The position numbers were made by a program, and so were the translations under genes. Of a DNA stretch of 64,000 nt, positions 1 through 8,457 are shown piece by piece. Each line of letters opens with the position of its first letter. Position 1 is the stretch's first letter. The stretch is from contig NZ_CCAE010000002.1 in NCBI RefSeq assembly GCF_000723405.1, positions 62,001-126,000 on the forward strand, written 5' to 3'. Source of the DNA: Hydrogenophaga intermedia (GTDB lineage Bacteria > Pseudomonadota > Gammaproteobacteria > Burkholderiales > Burkholderiaceae_C). The notes under the pieces are model-generated. The model saw only the letters and a list, made by a program, of their open reading frames with translations, had not been told where the DNA came from and searched no databases.

Positions 1-1449
1 CTGGCGAACGGCATTCACGCCGCGGTGTACGAGTCGCTCGTCTACTACAACAGCCGCACCTTCAAACCCGAGCCGCTGCTGGCCACGGGCTGGAATCAGG
101 TGTCGCCCACGCAGTTGCGCCTGACACTGCGCACCGGCGTGAAATTCCATGATGGCTCGGACTTCACCGCCGACGACGCGGTGTTCTCGCTGCAGCGCGC
201 GATGGCGCCCACCTCGAACTTCACGCCATACATCCAGGGCATCGACCGCGTCGTCAAGGTCAACAACAACACCATCGACATCTTCACCAAAGGCCCCAAC
301 CCGGTGCTGGTGAACCAGCTCACCGAGTTGCGAATGATGAGCAAGGCCTGGGCGGAGAAGAACAACTCCACCGCACCCAAAGACATCAAGACGCAGGACG
401 AAAACTTCGCGCACCGCAATGCGATGGGTACCGGTCCCTTTGTTTTGAAGGAGTGGGCGCAGGACCAGAAGATGGTGCTCACGCGCCACCCCAACTGGTG
501 GGGCAAGGGGAGTACCGAGACGAACGTAACCGAGGTTGTGTACACGCCCGTCAAGGCCACGGCCACACGCATGGCCGCGCTGCTGTCGGGCGAGGTCGAC
601 TTCGTGCTCGACCCGAGCCCGCAGGACTTGCCGCGCCTGCGCCAGGACGGCAACCTGAAGGTCATGGACGGTGTCGAGAACCGCACCATCTTTTTCGGCA
701 TGGACCAGCACCGCGACGAACTGGTCGGCAGCAACATCAAGGGCAAGAACCCGCTGAAGGACGTTCGCGTGCGCAAGGCGCTGTACCAGGCCATCGACAT
801 GAACGCGATCGCGCGCGTTACGCTGCGCGGCCTGGGCCAGCCCACGGGCGCCATCATCGCGCCGCAGGTGACGGGCTGGACGGAGGGCGTGCACCAGCGC
901 TACCCGTTCGACGTGGCCGCGGCGCAGAAGCTGCTGGCCGATGCCGGCTACAAGGACGGCTTCGAGGTCGACTTCGCCTGCCCGAACAACCGCTACATCA
1001 ATGACGAGGCGATCTGCCAGGCCGTGACAGCCATGTGGGCGCGTGTCGGCGTCAAGGCCAAGCTGCGCACGCTGCCGCTGTCCACCTATTTTCCGATGAT
1101 TCAACGCTACGAGGCGAGCATCTACATGCTGGGCTGGGGCGTGCCCACCTTTGACGCGATGTACAGCCTGCAGTCGCTGGTGCGCAGCGTAGGGCAGGGC
1201 GGTGACGGCAACTACAACGTGGGCCGCTACAGCAACCCCAAGATGGACCAGATCATCGACCGCGCGAAGGTCGAGACCGACCTGCTGATCCGCAATCGCC
1301 TGCTGACGGAGGCGCTTGAGCTGTCGAACGCCGACGTGTCGCACCTGCCGCTGCACAACCAGATCATTCCCTGGGCGATGAAGAAGAGCATCAACGTGGT
1401 TCACCGCGCCGACAACCGCCTCGATTGGCGGCTCATCACGGTAAACTGA
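1..1449 (+). CDS. ABC transporter substrate-binding protein, SBP family 5 (5' end outside window)
   Basis: Periplasmic solute-binding subunit of a peptide/nickel-type (Dpp/Opp/Gsi) ABC importer. The frame is open from base 1, reading LANGIHAAVYESLVYYNS, which aligns with the interior of the complete paralogue at 3868, so the signal peptide and about 60 residues are missing. Family 5 hallmarks are visible: the segment around GVKFHDGSDFTADD, MGTGPFVLKEW, RMAALLSGEVD, and a C-terminal HLPLHNQ. It shares long blocks with the second binding protein (CPNNRYINDEAICQAV here, CPNDRYVNDGNICQAV there), so the two arose by duplication. It precedes the permease at 1513 but is separated from it by a strong hairpin terminator. 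The ligand cannot be read from sequence; peptides or acylated amino acids are plausible given the M20 hydrolase nearby. Confidence 0.9.
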   Translation: MANGIHAAVYESLVYYNSRTFKPEPLLATGWNQVSPTQLRLTLRTGVKFHDGSDFTADDAVFSLQRAMAPTSNFTPYIQGIDRVVKVNNNTIDIFTKGPNPVLVNQLTELRMMSKAWAEKNNSTAPKDIKTQDENFAHRNAMGTGPFVLKEWAQDQKMVLTRHPNWWGKGSTETNVTEVVYTPVKATATRMAALLSGEVDFVLDPSPQDLPRLRQDGNLKVMDGVENRTIFFGMDQHRDELVGSNIKGKNPLKDVRVRKALYQAIDMNAIARVTLRGLGQPTGAIIAPQVTGWTEGVHQRYPFDVAAAQKLLADAGYKDGFEVDFACPNNRYINDEAICQAVTAMWARVGVKAKLRTLPLSTYFPMIQRYEASIYMLGWGVPTFDAMYSLQSLVRSVGQGGDGNYNVGRYSNPKMDQIIDRAKVETDLLIRNRLLTEALELSNADVSHLPLHNQIIPWAMKKSINVVHRADNRLDWRLITVN

Positions 1450-1465
1450 CCCGGGTATAGACCAA

Positions 1466-1506
1466 AGAGGGTCGCCTCCGTCCGGGCGCGACCCTCTCTT
1501 GCTTTT
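1466..1506 (+). terminator. Rho-independent terminator between binding protein and permease
   Basis: Perfect 10-bp stem AGAGGGTCGC (1466-1475) with GCGACCCTCT (1488-1497), 12-nt loop, followed by CTTGCTTTTT. It lies only 16 bases after the binding-protein stop and 7 bases before the permease start, so it probably trims transcription and leaves more mRNA for the binding protein than for the membrane subunits. Confidence 0.8.
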
Positions 1507-1512
1507 TCATCG

Positions 1513-2493
1513 ATGTTCGCTTTCATTCTCCGACGCCTCGCGCAGGCGGTGATCGTCATGGTCAGCGTGGCGCTGATCGCATTCATGCTGTTCCAGTACG
1601 TCGGGGATCCGGTGGTGTTCCTGCTGGGGCAGGACGCGACGCCGGAACAGGTGCGGGCCTTGCGCGCCGACCTGGGGCTCGACCAGCCGTTCTTCGTGCA
1701 GTTCTGGCACTTCCTCGTCAACGCCGCGCAGGGTGAGTTCGGGTTGAGCTTGCGCCAGGGTGCCAAGGTGTCGCGCCTGATCGCCGAGCGCTTCCCGGCG
1801 ACGCTTGAGTTGTCCATGGTGGCTGCCGTGCTGGCGCTGCTGGTGGGCATTCCCATGGGTGTGTATGCGGCCCTCAAGCGCGGCACCTTTCTCAGCCAGG
1901 TGTTCATGACAGTCTCGCTGCTGGGTGTGTCGTTGCCCACCTTCCTCATCGGCATCCTGCTGATCCTGGTGTTCGCAGTGCACCTGGGCTGGTTCCCCAG
2001 CTTCGGCCGTGGCGACGTGGTCAACCTGGGCTGGTGGAGCACGGGCCTGCTCACCACGAGGGGGTGGATCCACATCACGCTGCCGGCGGTCACACTGGCC
2101 ATCTTCCAGCTCACGCTCATCATGCGGCTGGTGCGCGCTGAGATGCTGGAGGTGCTGCGCACGGACTACATCAAGTTCGCTCGTGCGCGTGGTCTCACCA
2201 ACCGCGCCGTTCACTTCGGCCACGCGCTGAAGAACACGCTGGTGCCGGTGATGACCATCACCGGCCTGCAGCTTGGTGGCCTGATCGCCTTCGCCATCAT
2301 CACCGAGACGGTGTTCCAATGGCCGGGCATGGGTCTGCTGTTCATCCAGGCCGTGACCTTCGCCGACATCCCGGTGATGGCCGCCTACCTGTGTCTGATC
2401 GCGCTGATTTTCGTGGTGATCAACCTCGTCGTCGATCTGCTGTACTTTGCGGTCGATCCGCGCCTGCGCGTGGAAAAGTCCGGAGGACATTGA
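1513..2493 (+). CDS. ABC transporter permease, DppB/OppB type
   Basis: Inner-membrane permease of the peptide-type importer, 326 residues, the usual length. It begins MFAFILRRLAQAVIVM with a first transmembrane helix and about six helices in all. The cytoplasmic EAA-like coupling loop is near residues 215-240 (YIKFARARGLTNRAV), followed by the typical TETVFQWPGMG stretch. Its partner is the DppC-type permease at 5562, unusually separated from it by an amidohydrolase and a second binding protein. The stop is followed 2 bases later by the ATG of a mini-ORF repeat. Confidence 0.93.
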   Translation: MFAFILRRLAQAVIVMVSVALIAFMLFQYVGDPVVFLLGQDATPEQVRALRADLGLDQPFFVQFWHFLVNAAQGEFGLSLRQGAKVSRLIAERFPATLELSMVAAVLALLVGIPMGVYAALKRGTFLSQVFMTVSLLGVSLPTFLIGILLILVFAVHLGWFPSFGRGDVVNLGWWSTGLLTTRGWIHITLPAVTLAIFQLTLIMRLVRAEMLEVLRTDYIKFARARGLTNRAVHFGHALKNTLVPVMTITGLQLGGLIAFAIITETVFQWPGMGLLFIQAVTFADIPVMAAYLCLIALIFVVINLVVDLLYFAVDPRLRVEKSGGH

Positions 2494-2495
2494 TC

Positions 2496-2581
2496 ATGAA
2501 CCCCCACGCTCATCACTTCGTGTATTCGCTGCCCCCCGAGGGGGTGCAGGCCTCCCTTGGGGCGGCCCGGCGGGAGGCCTC
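2496..2581 (+). repeat. Mini-ORF/hairpin intergenic element, copy 1
   Basis: About 86 bases filling the whole gap between the permease and the M20 gene. It opens with ATGAACCCCCACGCT, carries a small CCCCC/GGGGG hairpin at 2533-2544, then a perfect 8-bp stem GGCCTCCC (2549-2556) with GGGAGGCC (2572-2579) around the 15-nt loop TTGGGGCGGCCCGGC. The stem ends exactly 2 nt (TC) before the ATG of the next gene and buries that gene's Shine-Dalgarno GGGAGG. Copy 2 at 24921 has the same spacing, a nearly identical loop and a different but fully paired stem. Confidence 0.75.
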
Positions 2582-2585
2582 ATGA
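2496..2585 (+). CDS. Putative 29-codon leader peptide inside repeat copy 1
   Basis: Short reading frame MNPHAHHFVYSLPPEG... ending ...LGAARREAS. A good Shine-Dalgarno, GGAGG at 2481-2485, lies 10 bases before its ATG. Its TGA overlaps the ATG of the M20 gene (ATGA at 2582-2585), the arrangement expected for translational coupling. A second frame with the same pattern (MNPHA...SLPP...LGAA.RR..S, stop on the next ATG) occurs at 24921. There is no recognisable domain; the peptide may matter only as a means of moving a ribosome through the downstream hairpin. Expression is unproven. Confidence 0.4.
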   Translation: MNPHAHHFVYSLPPEGVQASLGAARREAS

Positions 2586-3871
2586 ACAAGTCCCGCTACA
2601 AGGTGCATGGCCCGGCGTTTGCGCACATCGCGGCCTTCCACCCCGAACTCACCGCGCTGCGACGCGACCTGCACGCCCATCCCGAACTGGGCTTCGAAGA
2701 GATATACACCAGCAAGCGCGTGGCGGAGTCGCTCAAGGTGTGCGGCGTGGACGAGATCCACACCGGCATCGGAAAGACCGGCGTGGTGGCCATCATCCGC
2801 GGCCGCCAGAATGGCAGCGGCCGCATGATCGGGCTGCGCGCCGACATGGACGCGCTGCCCATGACCGAGCACAACGACTTCGCCTGGAAGTCGGCCAAGC
2901 CCGGGATGATGCACGGCTGTGGCCACGATGGGCACACCGCCATGCTGGTGGGCGCCGCGCGTTACCTGGCCGAAACGCGCCAATTCGATGGCACGGCCGT
3001 GCTCATCTTTCAGCCCGGCGAAGAAGGCTTCGCCGGCGCCAAGGCCATGATCGAAGACGGCCTGTTCGAGCGCTTTCCGGTGCAATCGGTCTTTGCGATG
3101 CACAACTGGCCGCAGATGCGCCCAGGCATGGTGGGCGTGAACCCGGGGCCGATGATGGCTTCGGCTGATCGCATCACCATCGAGATCACCGGCAAGGGCG
3201 GCCACGGCGCGCACCCTTACGCTGCGGTCGATCCGGTGCTGGTGGCGGCCCACATCATCACAGCCGTGCAGAGCATCGTCTCGCGCAACGTGCGCGCAAT
3301 CGACAGCGCCGTGATCAGCCTGTGTGCCATGCAGGCCGGCGACCCGGGCGCTTTCAGCGTGATTCCCGGCACGGCGCGGCTGATCGGCACGGTGCGCACC
3401 TTCAACCCGGAGGTCCAGGCCATGGTCGAGAAGCGCCTGCACGAGGTCTGCTCCGGCGTGGCGCTGGGGTTGGGGGCCTCGGCGCACCTGAACTACGAAC
3501 GCATCTACCCCGCCACCATCAATACGCGCGACGAAGCCCGCTTTGCGATGGAAGTGGCGCAAAAGCTCGTGGGCCACGAGCACGTGGACCGCAACATGGA
3601 CCCGAGCATGGGCGCGGAGGATTTCTCCTTCATGCTGCAGGTCAAGCCCGGCGCCTACCTGCGCCTGGGCCAGGGTGCCGAGAACGGGCAGGGAGCCTGT
3701 TTCCTGCACAACAGCCGCTACGACTTCAACGACGAGGTGCTGCCACTGGGCGCCGCCTTGCACGCCAGCCTGATCGAGCAGGGCATGCCGCTGGGCGAGC
3801 CTCACGCGGCGCTGCGCCAGTCCACCCCTCAGTCCACCCCTTCCCCCACCCCCGCAAGGAGCGAAGCATGA
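2582..3871 (+). CDS. M20 family amidohydrolase (hippurate/N-acyl-amino-acid hydrolase type)
   Basis: Metal-dependent amidase that removes an acyl group from an amino acid or small peptide; 429 residues, a typical length. The metal-binding signature MHGCGHDGHTAML is near residue 110, QPGEEGFAGA supplies the catalytic glutamates, and MHNWP follows. A dimerisation domain sits in the middle and a closing GAEDFSFML motif near the C-terminus. The start at 2582 is chosen because the mini-ORF stop overlaps it and a GGGAGG lies just upstream. Its stop overlaps the ATG of the next binding protein (ATGA at 3868). No signal peptide, so it probably acts in the cytoplasm on a product imported by this transporter. 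The true substrate is not deducible. Confidence 0.9.
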   Translation: MNKSRYKVHGPAFAHIAAFHPELTALRRDLHAHPELGFEEIYTSKRVAESLKVCGVDEIHTGIGKTGVVAIIRGRQNGSGRMIGLRADMDALPMTEHNDFAWKSAKPGMMHGCGHDGHTAMLVGAARYLAETRQFDGTAVLIFQPGEEGFAGAKAMIEDGLFERFPVQSVFAMHNWPQMRPGMVGVNPGPMMASADRITIEITGKGGHGAHPYAAVDPVLVAAHIITAVQSIVSRNVRAIDSAVISLCAMQAGDPGAFSVIPGTARLIGTVRTFNPEVQAMVEKRLHEVCSGVALGLGASAHLNYERIYPATINTRDEARFAMEVAQKLVGHEHVDRNMDPSMGAEDFSFMLQVKPGAYLRLGQGAENGQGACFLHNSRYDFNDEVLPLGAALHASLIEQGMPLGEPHAALRQSTPQSTPSPTPARSEA

Positions 3872-5442
3872 ACCTCAAGCAATCCTCGGCCGCCCTGCTA
3901 GTGGCCGCCGCCCTGGCCACCGGCGTCGCCAGCGCCCAGACGGTGCGCATCGGCAACCAGGGCGATGCCTTGTCGATGGACCCGCATTCGCTCAACGAGT
4001 CCCTACAGCTCACCGTGACGGGCAACGTCTACGAGCCGCTGGTGGCGCGCGACCGCAACCTCAAGCTGGTGCCCGGCCTGGCCACGAGCTGGAAGCAAAC
4101 CTCGCCCACCGTCTGGCGCTTCGAGTTGCGCAAAGGCGTGGAATTCCACGACGGCACGCCCTTCACTGCCGACGATGTGCTGTTTACCTTCGCGCGCGCC
4201 GCGGGTGAAGGCTCGGACATGAAGAGCTACGTGAACGACGTCAAGGACGTGCGCAAGGTGAACTCGCACACCGTCGACGTCGAAACCAGGGGCCCGTTCC
4301 CCATCCTGCCCGACGTGCTCTCGCTGCTCTACGTGATGAGCAAGAAGTGGTGCGAGGACAACCAGGCCACGCGCCCCGTGGACCGCCGCAAGGGCATCGA
4401 GAACGCGGCCTCGTTCCGCGCCAACGGCACCGGCCCCTTCCGCCTGCGCGAGCGCCAGCCCAACGTGAAGACGACCTTCCAGCGCAACGGCAACTACTGG
4501 GGCAAGATCGAAGGCAACGTGAGCACGGTGGAGTACACGCCCATCGGCAACGATTCCACGCGCGTCGCTGCCTTGCTGTCGGGTCAGGTCGATGTGATCG
4601 AACCCGTACCGCTGCAGGACGTCGCGCGCATCAACGGCAGCGGCAAGTCCAAGGTGATGCAGGGCCCCGAATTGCGCACCATTTTCCTGGGCATGGACCA
4701 GAAGCGCGACGAACTGCTCTACTCGAACGTGAAGGGCAAGAACCCCTTCAAGGACAAGCGCGTGCGCCAGGCCTTCTACCAGGCCATCGACATCCAGGGC
4801 ATCCAGCGCACTGTGATGCGCGGTGCGTCGGCGCCCACGGCGTTGATGGTCGGCCCCGGCATCAACGGCTTCGATGCCAGCCTGAACACCCGCCTGCCCT
4901 ACGACCCCGAGGCCTCGAAGAAGCTGCTGGCCGAGGCCGGCTATCCGAACGGTTTCGAGGTGGCGATGAATTGCCCGAACGACCGCTACGTCAACGATGG
5001 CAACATCTGCCAAGCCGTGGCCGCCAACCTGGCGCGAGTGGGCGTGAAGATCAACCTGCAGGCCGAGACCAAGGGCACCTACTTTCCGAAGATCTTGCGC
5101 CGCGACACCAGCTTCTACATGCTGGGCTGGACGCCGGGCACCTACGATTCGCACAACGCGCTCAACGCGCTCATGCGCTGCGTGGACGATTCGGGTTCGG
5201 GCCAGTTCAACCTGGGCTCCTACTGCAACCCCAAGGTGGATGAGCTGACCAAGCAGATCCAGTCCGAGACCGACAAGAGCAAGCGCGACGCCATGATCCG
5301 CGAAGCCTTCAAGATCCATTCGGACGATGTCGGTCACCTCCCTCTGCACCAGCAGGCCCTGGCCTGGGGCGTGGCCAATAACGTGAGCCTGGCCCAACTG
5401 GCTGACAACTTCATGCCGTTCCGCTACATGTCGGTGAAATAG
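3868..5442 (+). CDS. ABC transporter substrate-binding protein, SBP family 5
   Basis: Complete periplasmic binding protein of 524 residues. It starts MNLKQSSAALLVAAALATGV with a Sec signal peptide likely cleaved after ASA-Q near residue 25. Motifs match the truncated paralogue at the window start: GVEFHDGTPFTADD, NGTGPFRLRE, RVAALLSGQVD, FKDKRVRQAFYQAID, and HLPLHQQ at the C-terminus. The gene overlaps the M20 stop by four bases, so it is translated in the same operon. Two binding proteins serving one membrane complex suggests broadened ligand range, which is inference. Confidence 0.93.
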   Translation: MNLKQSSAALLVAAALATGVASAQTVRIGNQGDALSMDPHSLNESLQLTVTGNVYEPLVARDRNLKLVPGLATSWKQTSPTVWRFELRKGVEFHDGTPFTADDVLFTFARAAGEGSDMKSYVNDVKDVRKVNSHTVDVETRGPFPILPDVLSLLYVMSKKWCEDNQATRPVDRRKGIENAASFRANGTGPFRLRERQPNVKTTFQRNGNYWGKIEGNVSTVEYTPIGNDSTRVAALLSGQVDVIEPVPLQDVARINGSGKSKVMQGPELRTIFLGMDQKRDELLYSNVKGKNPFKDKRVRQAFYQAIDIQGIQRTVMRGASAPTALMVGPGINGFDASLNTRLPYDPEASKKLLAEAGYPNGFEVAMNCPNDRYVNDGNICQAVAANLARVGVKINLQAETKGTYFPKILRRDTSFYMLGWTPGTYDSHNALNALMRCVDDSGSGQFNLGSYCNPKVDELTKQIQSETDKSKRDAMIREAFKIHSDDVGHLPLHQQALAWGVANNVSLAQLADNFMPFRYMSVK

Positions 5443-5445
5443 GGC

Positions 5446-5530
5446 TATCCCCCGCGCCGCCTGCGGCGTCTCCCCCCCAAGGGGCGCCAGCAGCGGCCCG
5501 GCGGAGCCGGTTCCGCGCTGGCCCTGGGTC
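5446..5530 (+). repeat. Three-hairpin intergenic repeat, copy R1
   Basis: Sits between the binding protein and the DppC-type permease. Hairpin 1 is CGCCGC (5455-5460) with GCGGCG (5463-5468). Hairpin 2 is a C-run and G-run around CAAG. Hairpin 3 runs 5487-5521: CCAGC/GCTGG, GCGG/CCGC, then CCGGC-GGA-GCCGG, with fixed bulges C and TT. Copy R2 at 18622 has the same plan with compensatory base changes, so the structure is conserved rather than the stem sequence. Confidence 0.7.
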
Positions 5531-5561
5531 TGCGCATCGCTTCACTCTCCAGGACGTTTTC

Positions 5562-6473
5562 TTGATTGCCATCCTTCGCCGCGCGCTTGACAGCGATGTC
5601 GGGTACAGCTTTCGCACCTCGCCCACGGCCATCGTGGCGGCGGTGATCGCGCTCATCTGTGTGGTCTGCGCGCTCTTCGCCAACTGGATCGCTCCCCACA
5701 ACCCCTTTGATCTGGCCACGCTGGATCTGATGAACGCGCGCCTGCCGCCCGTGTGGCAGGAAGGCGGCAACCCCGAGTTCGTGCTGGGCACGGACGACCA
5801 GGGTCGCGACATCCTCTCCGCGCTGATGTACGGCGCGCGAATCTCGCTCGCGGTGGGCCTGGCCTCGGTGGTGCTGTCCGTGGTCATTGGCGTCACCTTC
5901 GGGCTGCTGGCCGGCTTTCTCGGTGGCTGGATCGACGCCTTCCTCATGCGCCTGTGCGATGTGATGTTGTCGTTCCCGCCCATCCTCATTGCGCTGCTGA
6001 TTGCCGGCGTGGGCCGCGCGCTGTTTCCCAACGCGCACGAGACGCTCGCCTTCGGCGTGCTCATCATCTCCATCACCCTGGCCGGCTGGGTGCAGTACGC
6101 GCGCACCGTGCGTGGCTCCACCCTGGTTGAGCGCAGCAAGGAATACGTGCAGGCCGCTCGCGTCACCGGCGTGGCGCCGCTGCGCATCATGGGCCGCCAT
6201 GTGCTGCCCAACGTCATGGGCCCGGTCCTGGTGCTGGCCACCATCCAGGTGGCCACGGCCATCATCACCGAGGCCACGCTGTCCTTCCTCGGCGTGGGCG
6301 CGCCGCCCACCTCGCCCTCGCTGGGCACGCTCATCCGCGTCGGTAACGACTACCTCTTCTCCGGCGAGTGGTGGATCACCATCTTCCCCGGCCTCATGCT
6401 CATCCTCATCGCGCTCAGCGTGAACCTGCTGGGCGACTGGCTGCGCGACGCCCTCAACCCAAGGCTGCGCTGA
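5562..6473 (+). CDS. ABC transporter permease, DppC/OppC type
   Basis: Second inner-membrane subunit of the peptide importer, 303 residues. The start is TTG at 5562 with AGGA 7 bases upstream. The N-terminus reads MIAILRRALDSDVGYSF, with the first helix around residues 25-47. The conserved LGTDDQGRDILS segment near residue 80 is a hallmark of DppC/OppC permeases. The EAA-like loop YVQAARVTGVAPLRIM is near residue 190, followed by ATLSFLGVGAPP. The two ATPase genes follow directly. Confidence 0.92.
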   Translation: MIAILRRALDSDVGYSFRTSPTAIVAAVIALICVVCALFANWIAPHNPFDLATLDLMNARLPPVWQEGGNPEFVLGTDDQGRDILSALMYGARISLAVGLASVVLSVVIGVTFGLLAGFLGGWIDAFLMRLCDVMLSFPPILIALLIAGVGRALFPNAHETLAFGVLIISITLAGWVQYARTVRGSTLVERSKEYVQAARVTGVAPLRIMGRHVLPNVMGPVLVLATIQVATAIITEATLSFLGVGAPPTSPSLGTLIRVGNDYLFSGEWWITIFPGLMLILIALSVNLLGDWLRDALNPRLR

Positions 6474-6475
6474 CC

Positions 6476-7444
6476 ATGAGCCTGTTGCAAGTCAAGAACC
6501 TCGTCGTTGAATTCCCCACGCGCCGCGGCACCCTTCGCGCGCTCGACGACATCTCATTCGACATCGCACCCGGCGAGATCCTGGGCGTGGTGGGCGAGTC
6601 CGGCGCGGGCAAATCGCTCACGGGCGCGTCCATCATCGGCCTGCTGGAGCCGCCGGGGCGCATCGCCTCGGGGCAGGTCCTGCTCGAAGGCCAGCGCGTC
6701 GACAATCTGCCGCACGAGAAAATGCGCCGTATCCGCGGCCGCAAGATCGGCGCCATCTTCCAGGACCCGCTGACCTCGCTGAACCCGCTGTACTCCGTGG
6801 GCCGCCAGCTCACCGAGACCATCACCACGCACCTGCCGGTGAACGCGGCCGAGGCGCGCGAACGCGCGATCCAGTTGCTGCGCGACACCGGCATCCCGGC
6901 GGCCGAGCAGCGCATCGACCACTACCCGCACCAGTTCAGCGGCGGCATGCGCCAGCGCGTGGTCATCGCGCTGGCCTTGGCAGCCGAGCCCCAGCTCATC
7001 GTGGCCGACGAGCCCACCACGGCACTGGACGTCTCCATCCAGGCGCAGATCATCACGCTGCTCAAGACCATCTGCAAACAGCGCGGGGCGGCCGTCATGC
7101 TCATCACGCACGACATGGGCGTGATCGCCGAGACCTGTGACCGCGTGGCCGTGATGTACGCCGGGCGCGTCGCCGAGATCGGCCCGGTGCACGAGGTGAT
7201 CAATCATCCGGCCCATCCCTACACCCGTGGCCTCATGGCCTGCATCCCCGATATGACGCAAGAGCGCGAGCGCCTGCACCAGATCGATGGCGCCATGCCG
7301 CGCCTCAACGCCATTCCCAAGGGCTGTGCCTACAACCCGCGCTGCGAGCACGTGTTCGACCGCTGCCATGTCGATCGCCCCGACTTGATGGACGCCGGCG
7401 CCACGCGCGCGGCCTGCTGGCTGCAGCAAGGAGCGGCGGCATGA
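6476..7444 (+). CDS. ABC transporter ATP-binding protein, DppD/OppD type
   Basis: Cytoplasmic ATPase of the importer, 322 residues. Walker A is GESGAGKS (about residue 40), the signature is FSGGMRQRV (about 155), and Walker B with its glutamate is [10 protein letters not shown]. The C-terminal oligopeptide-transporter extension is present, with its cysteine-rich CAYNPRC segment. ATG 6476 is two bases after the permease stop, and its own stop overlaps the next ATG (ATGA at 7441), so the two ATPases are translationally coupled. Confidence 0.94.
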   Translation: MSLLQVKNLVVEFPTRRGTLRALDDISFDIAPGEILGVVGESGAGKSLTGASIIGLLEPPGRIASGQVLLEGQRVDNLPHEKMRRIRGRKIGAIFQDPLTSLNPLYSVGRQLTETITTHLPVNAAEARERAIQLLRDTGIPAAEQRIDHYPHQFSGGMRQRVVIALALAAEPQLIVADEPTTALDVSIQAQIITLLKTICKQRGAAVMLITHDMGVIAETCDRVAVMYAGRVAEIGPVHEVINHPAHPYTRGLMACIPDMTQERERLHQIDGAMPRLNAIPKGCAYNPRCEHVFDRCHVDRPDLMDAGATRAACWLQQGAAA

Positions 7445-8454
7445 GCGAGACCATCGCCGACGCCACCCCCCTGGTGCGCGCCACCGACCTGGCCAAGACC
7501 TTCGACGTCTCGCCGCCCTGGCTCAACCGCGTGCTCGAACGCAAGCCGCGTCAGTTGCTGCGCGCCGTGGACGGCGTGAGCTTCGACATCCCGCGCGGGC
7601 AGACGCTGGCGCTGGTGGGTGAATCGGGCTGTGGCAAGAGCACCGTGGCCCGCCTCCTGGTGGGCCTGTACGAGCCCACGCGTGGCGGCTTCCAGTTCGA
7701 CCAGCAGGACGCGCACGCGGCCTTCAAGACGCCGGCGGGGCGGGTGCTGCGTCGGCGCATCCAGATGATTTTCCAGGACCCCTACGCCAGCCTGAACCCG
7801 CGCTGGCGCGTGGAGGACATCATCGCCGAGCCGCTGCGCGAGCACGAGATCGAAACCGATCCCCTGAAGTTGCGCGAGCGCGTGGAAGACCTCCTGCGCT
7901 CGGTGGGCCTGAGCCCGCACGACAGCCTGAAGTACCCGCACCAGTTCAGCGGGGGCCAACGCCAGCGCATCTCCATCGCGCGCGCCCTGGCCACGCAGCC
8001 GGACTTCCTGGTCTGCGACGAGCCCACCAGCGCGCTGGACGTGTCGGTGCAGGCGCAGGTGCTCAACATCATGAAGGACCTGCAGCGCGAGCGCGGCCTG
8101 ACCTACCTGTTCATCAGCCACAACCTGGCCGTGGTGCGCCACGTGAGCGACCAGGTGGGCGTGATGTACCTGGGCCGCCTGGTGGAGCTGGCGCCCAAGC
8201 ACACGCTGTTCGACAGCCCGCGTCACCCCTACACGCGCATGCTGCTGGACGCGATTCCGAAGATGCACGACACCGGCAAGGCGCGCACGCCGGTGCAGGG
8301 CGAAGTGCCCAACCCCTTGAACCCGCCGAGTGGCTGCGCCTTCAACCCGCGATGCCCGCACGCCAACGACCGTTGCCGCAACGAGCGCCCGGCCTTGCTG
8401 GACCTGGGCGGCATCCGCATCGCCTGCCACGCGGTGGAGGAAGGGCGGATCTGA
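7441..8454 (+). CDS. ABC transporter ATP-binding protein, DppF/OppF type
   Basis: Partner ATPase, 337 residues. Walker A is GESGCGKST (about residue 60), the signature is [16 protein letters not shown], and Walker B is [12 protein letters not shown]. The C-terminal domain carries [14 protein letters not shown]. The N-terminus has the extra [13 protein letters not shown] insertion usual for OppF-type subunits. Last gene of the transporter cluster; the regulator behind it is on the opposite strand, with stops only 3 bases apart. Confidence 0.94.
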   Translation: MSETIADATPLVRATDLAKTFDVSPPWLNRVLERKPRQLLRAVDGVSFDIPRGQTLALVGESGCGKSTVARLLVGLYEPTRGGFQFDQQDAHAAFKTPAGRVLRRRIQMIFQDPYASLNPRWRVEDIIAEPLREHEIETDPLKLRERVEDLLRSVGLSPHDSLKYPHQFSGGQRQRISIARALATQPDFLVCDEPTSALDVSVQAQVLNIMKDLQRERGLTYLFISHNLAVVRHVSDQVGVMYLGRLVELAPKHTLFDSPRHPYTRMLLDAIPKMHDTGKARTPVQGEVPNPLNPPSGCAFNPRCPHANDRCRNERPALLDLGGIRIACHAVEEGRI

Positions 8455-8457
8455 GCT

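Noticed and set aside
3322-3867. N-terminal extension of the second binding protein into the M20 gene
   Set aside because: The signal peptide begins at 3868 and the upstream residues are an out-of-frame reading of the amidohydrolase.
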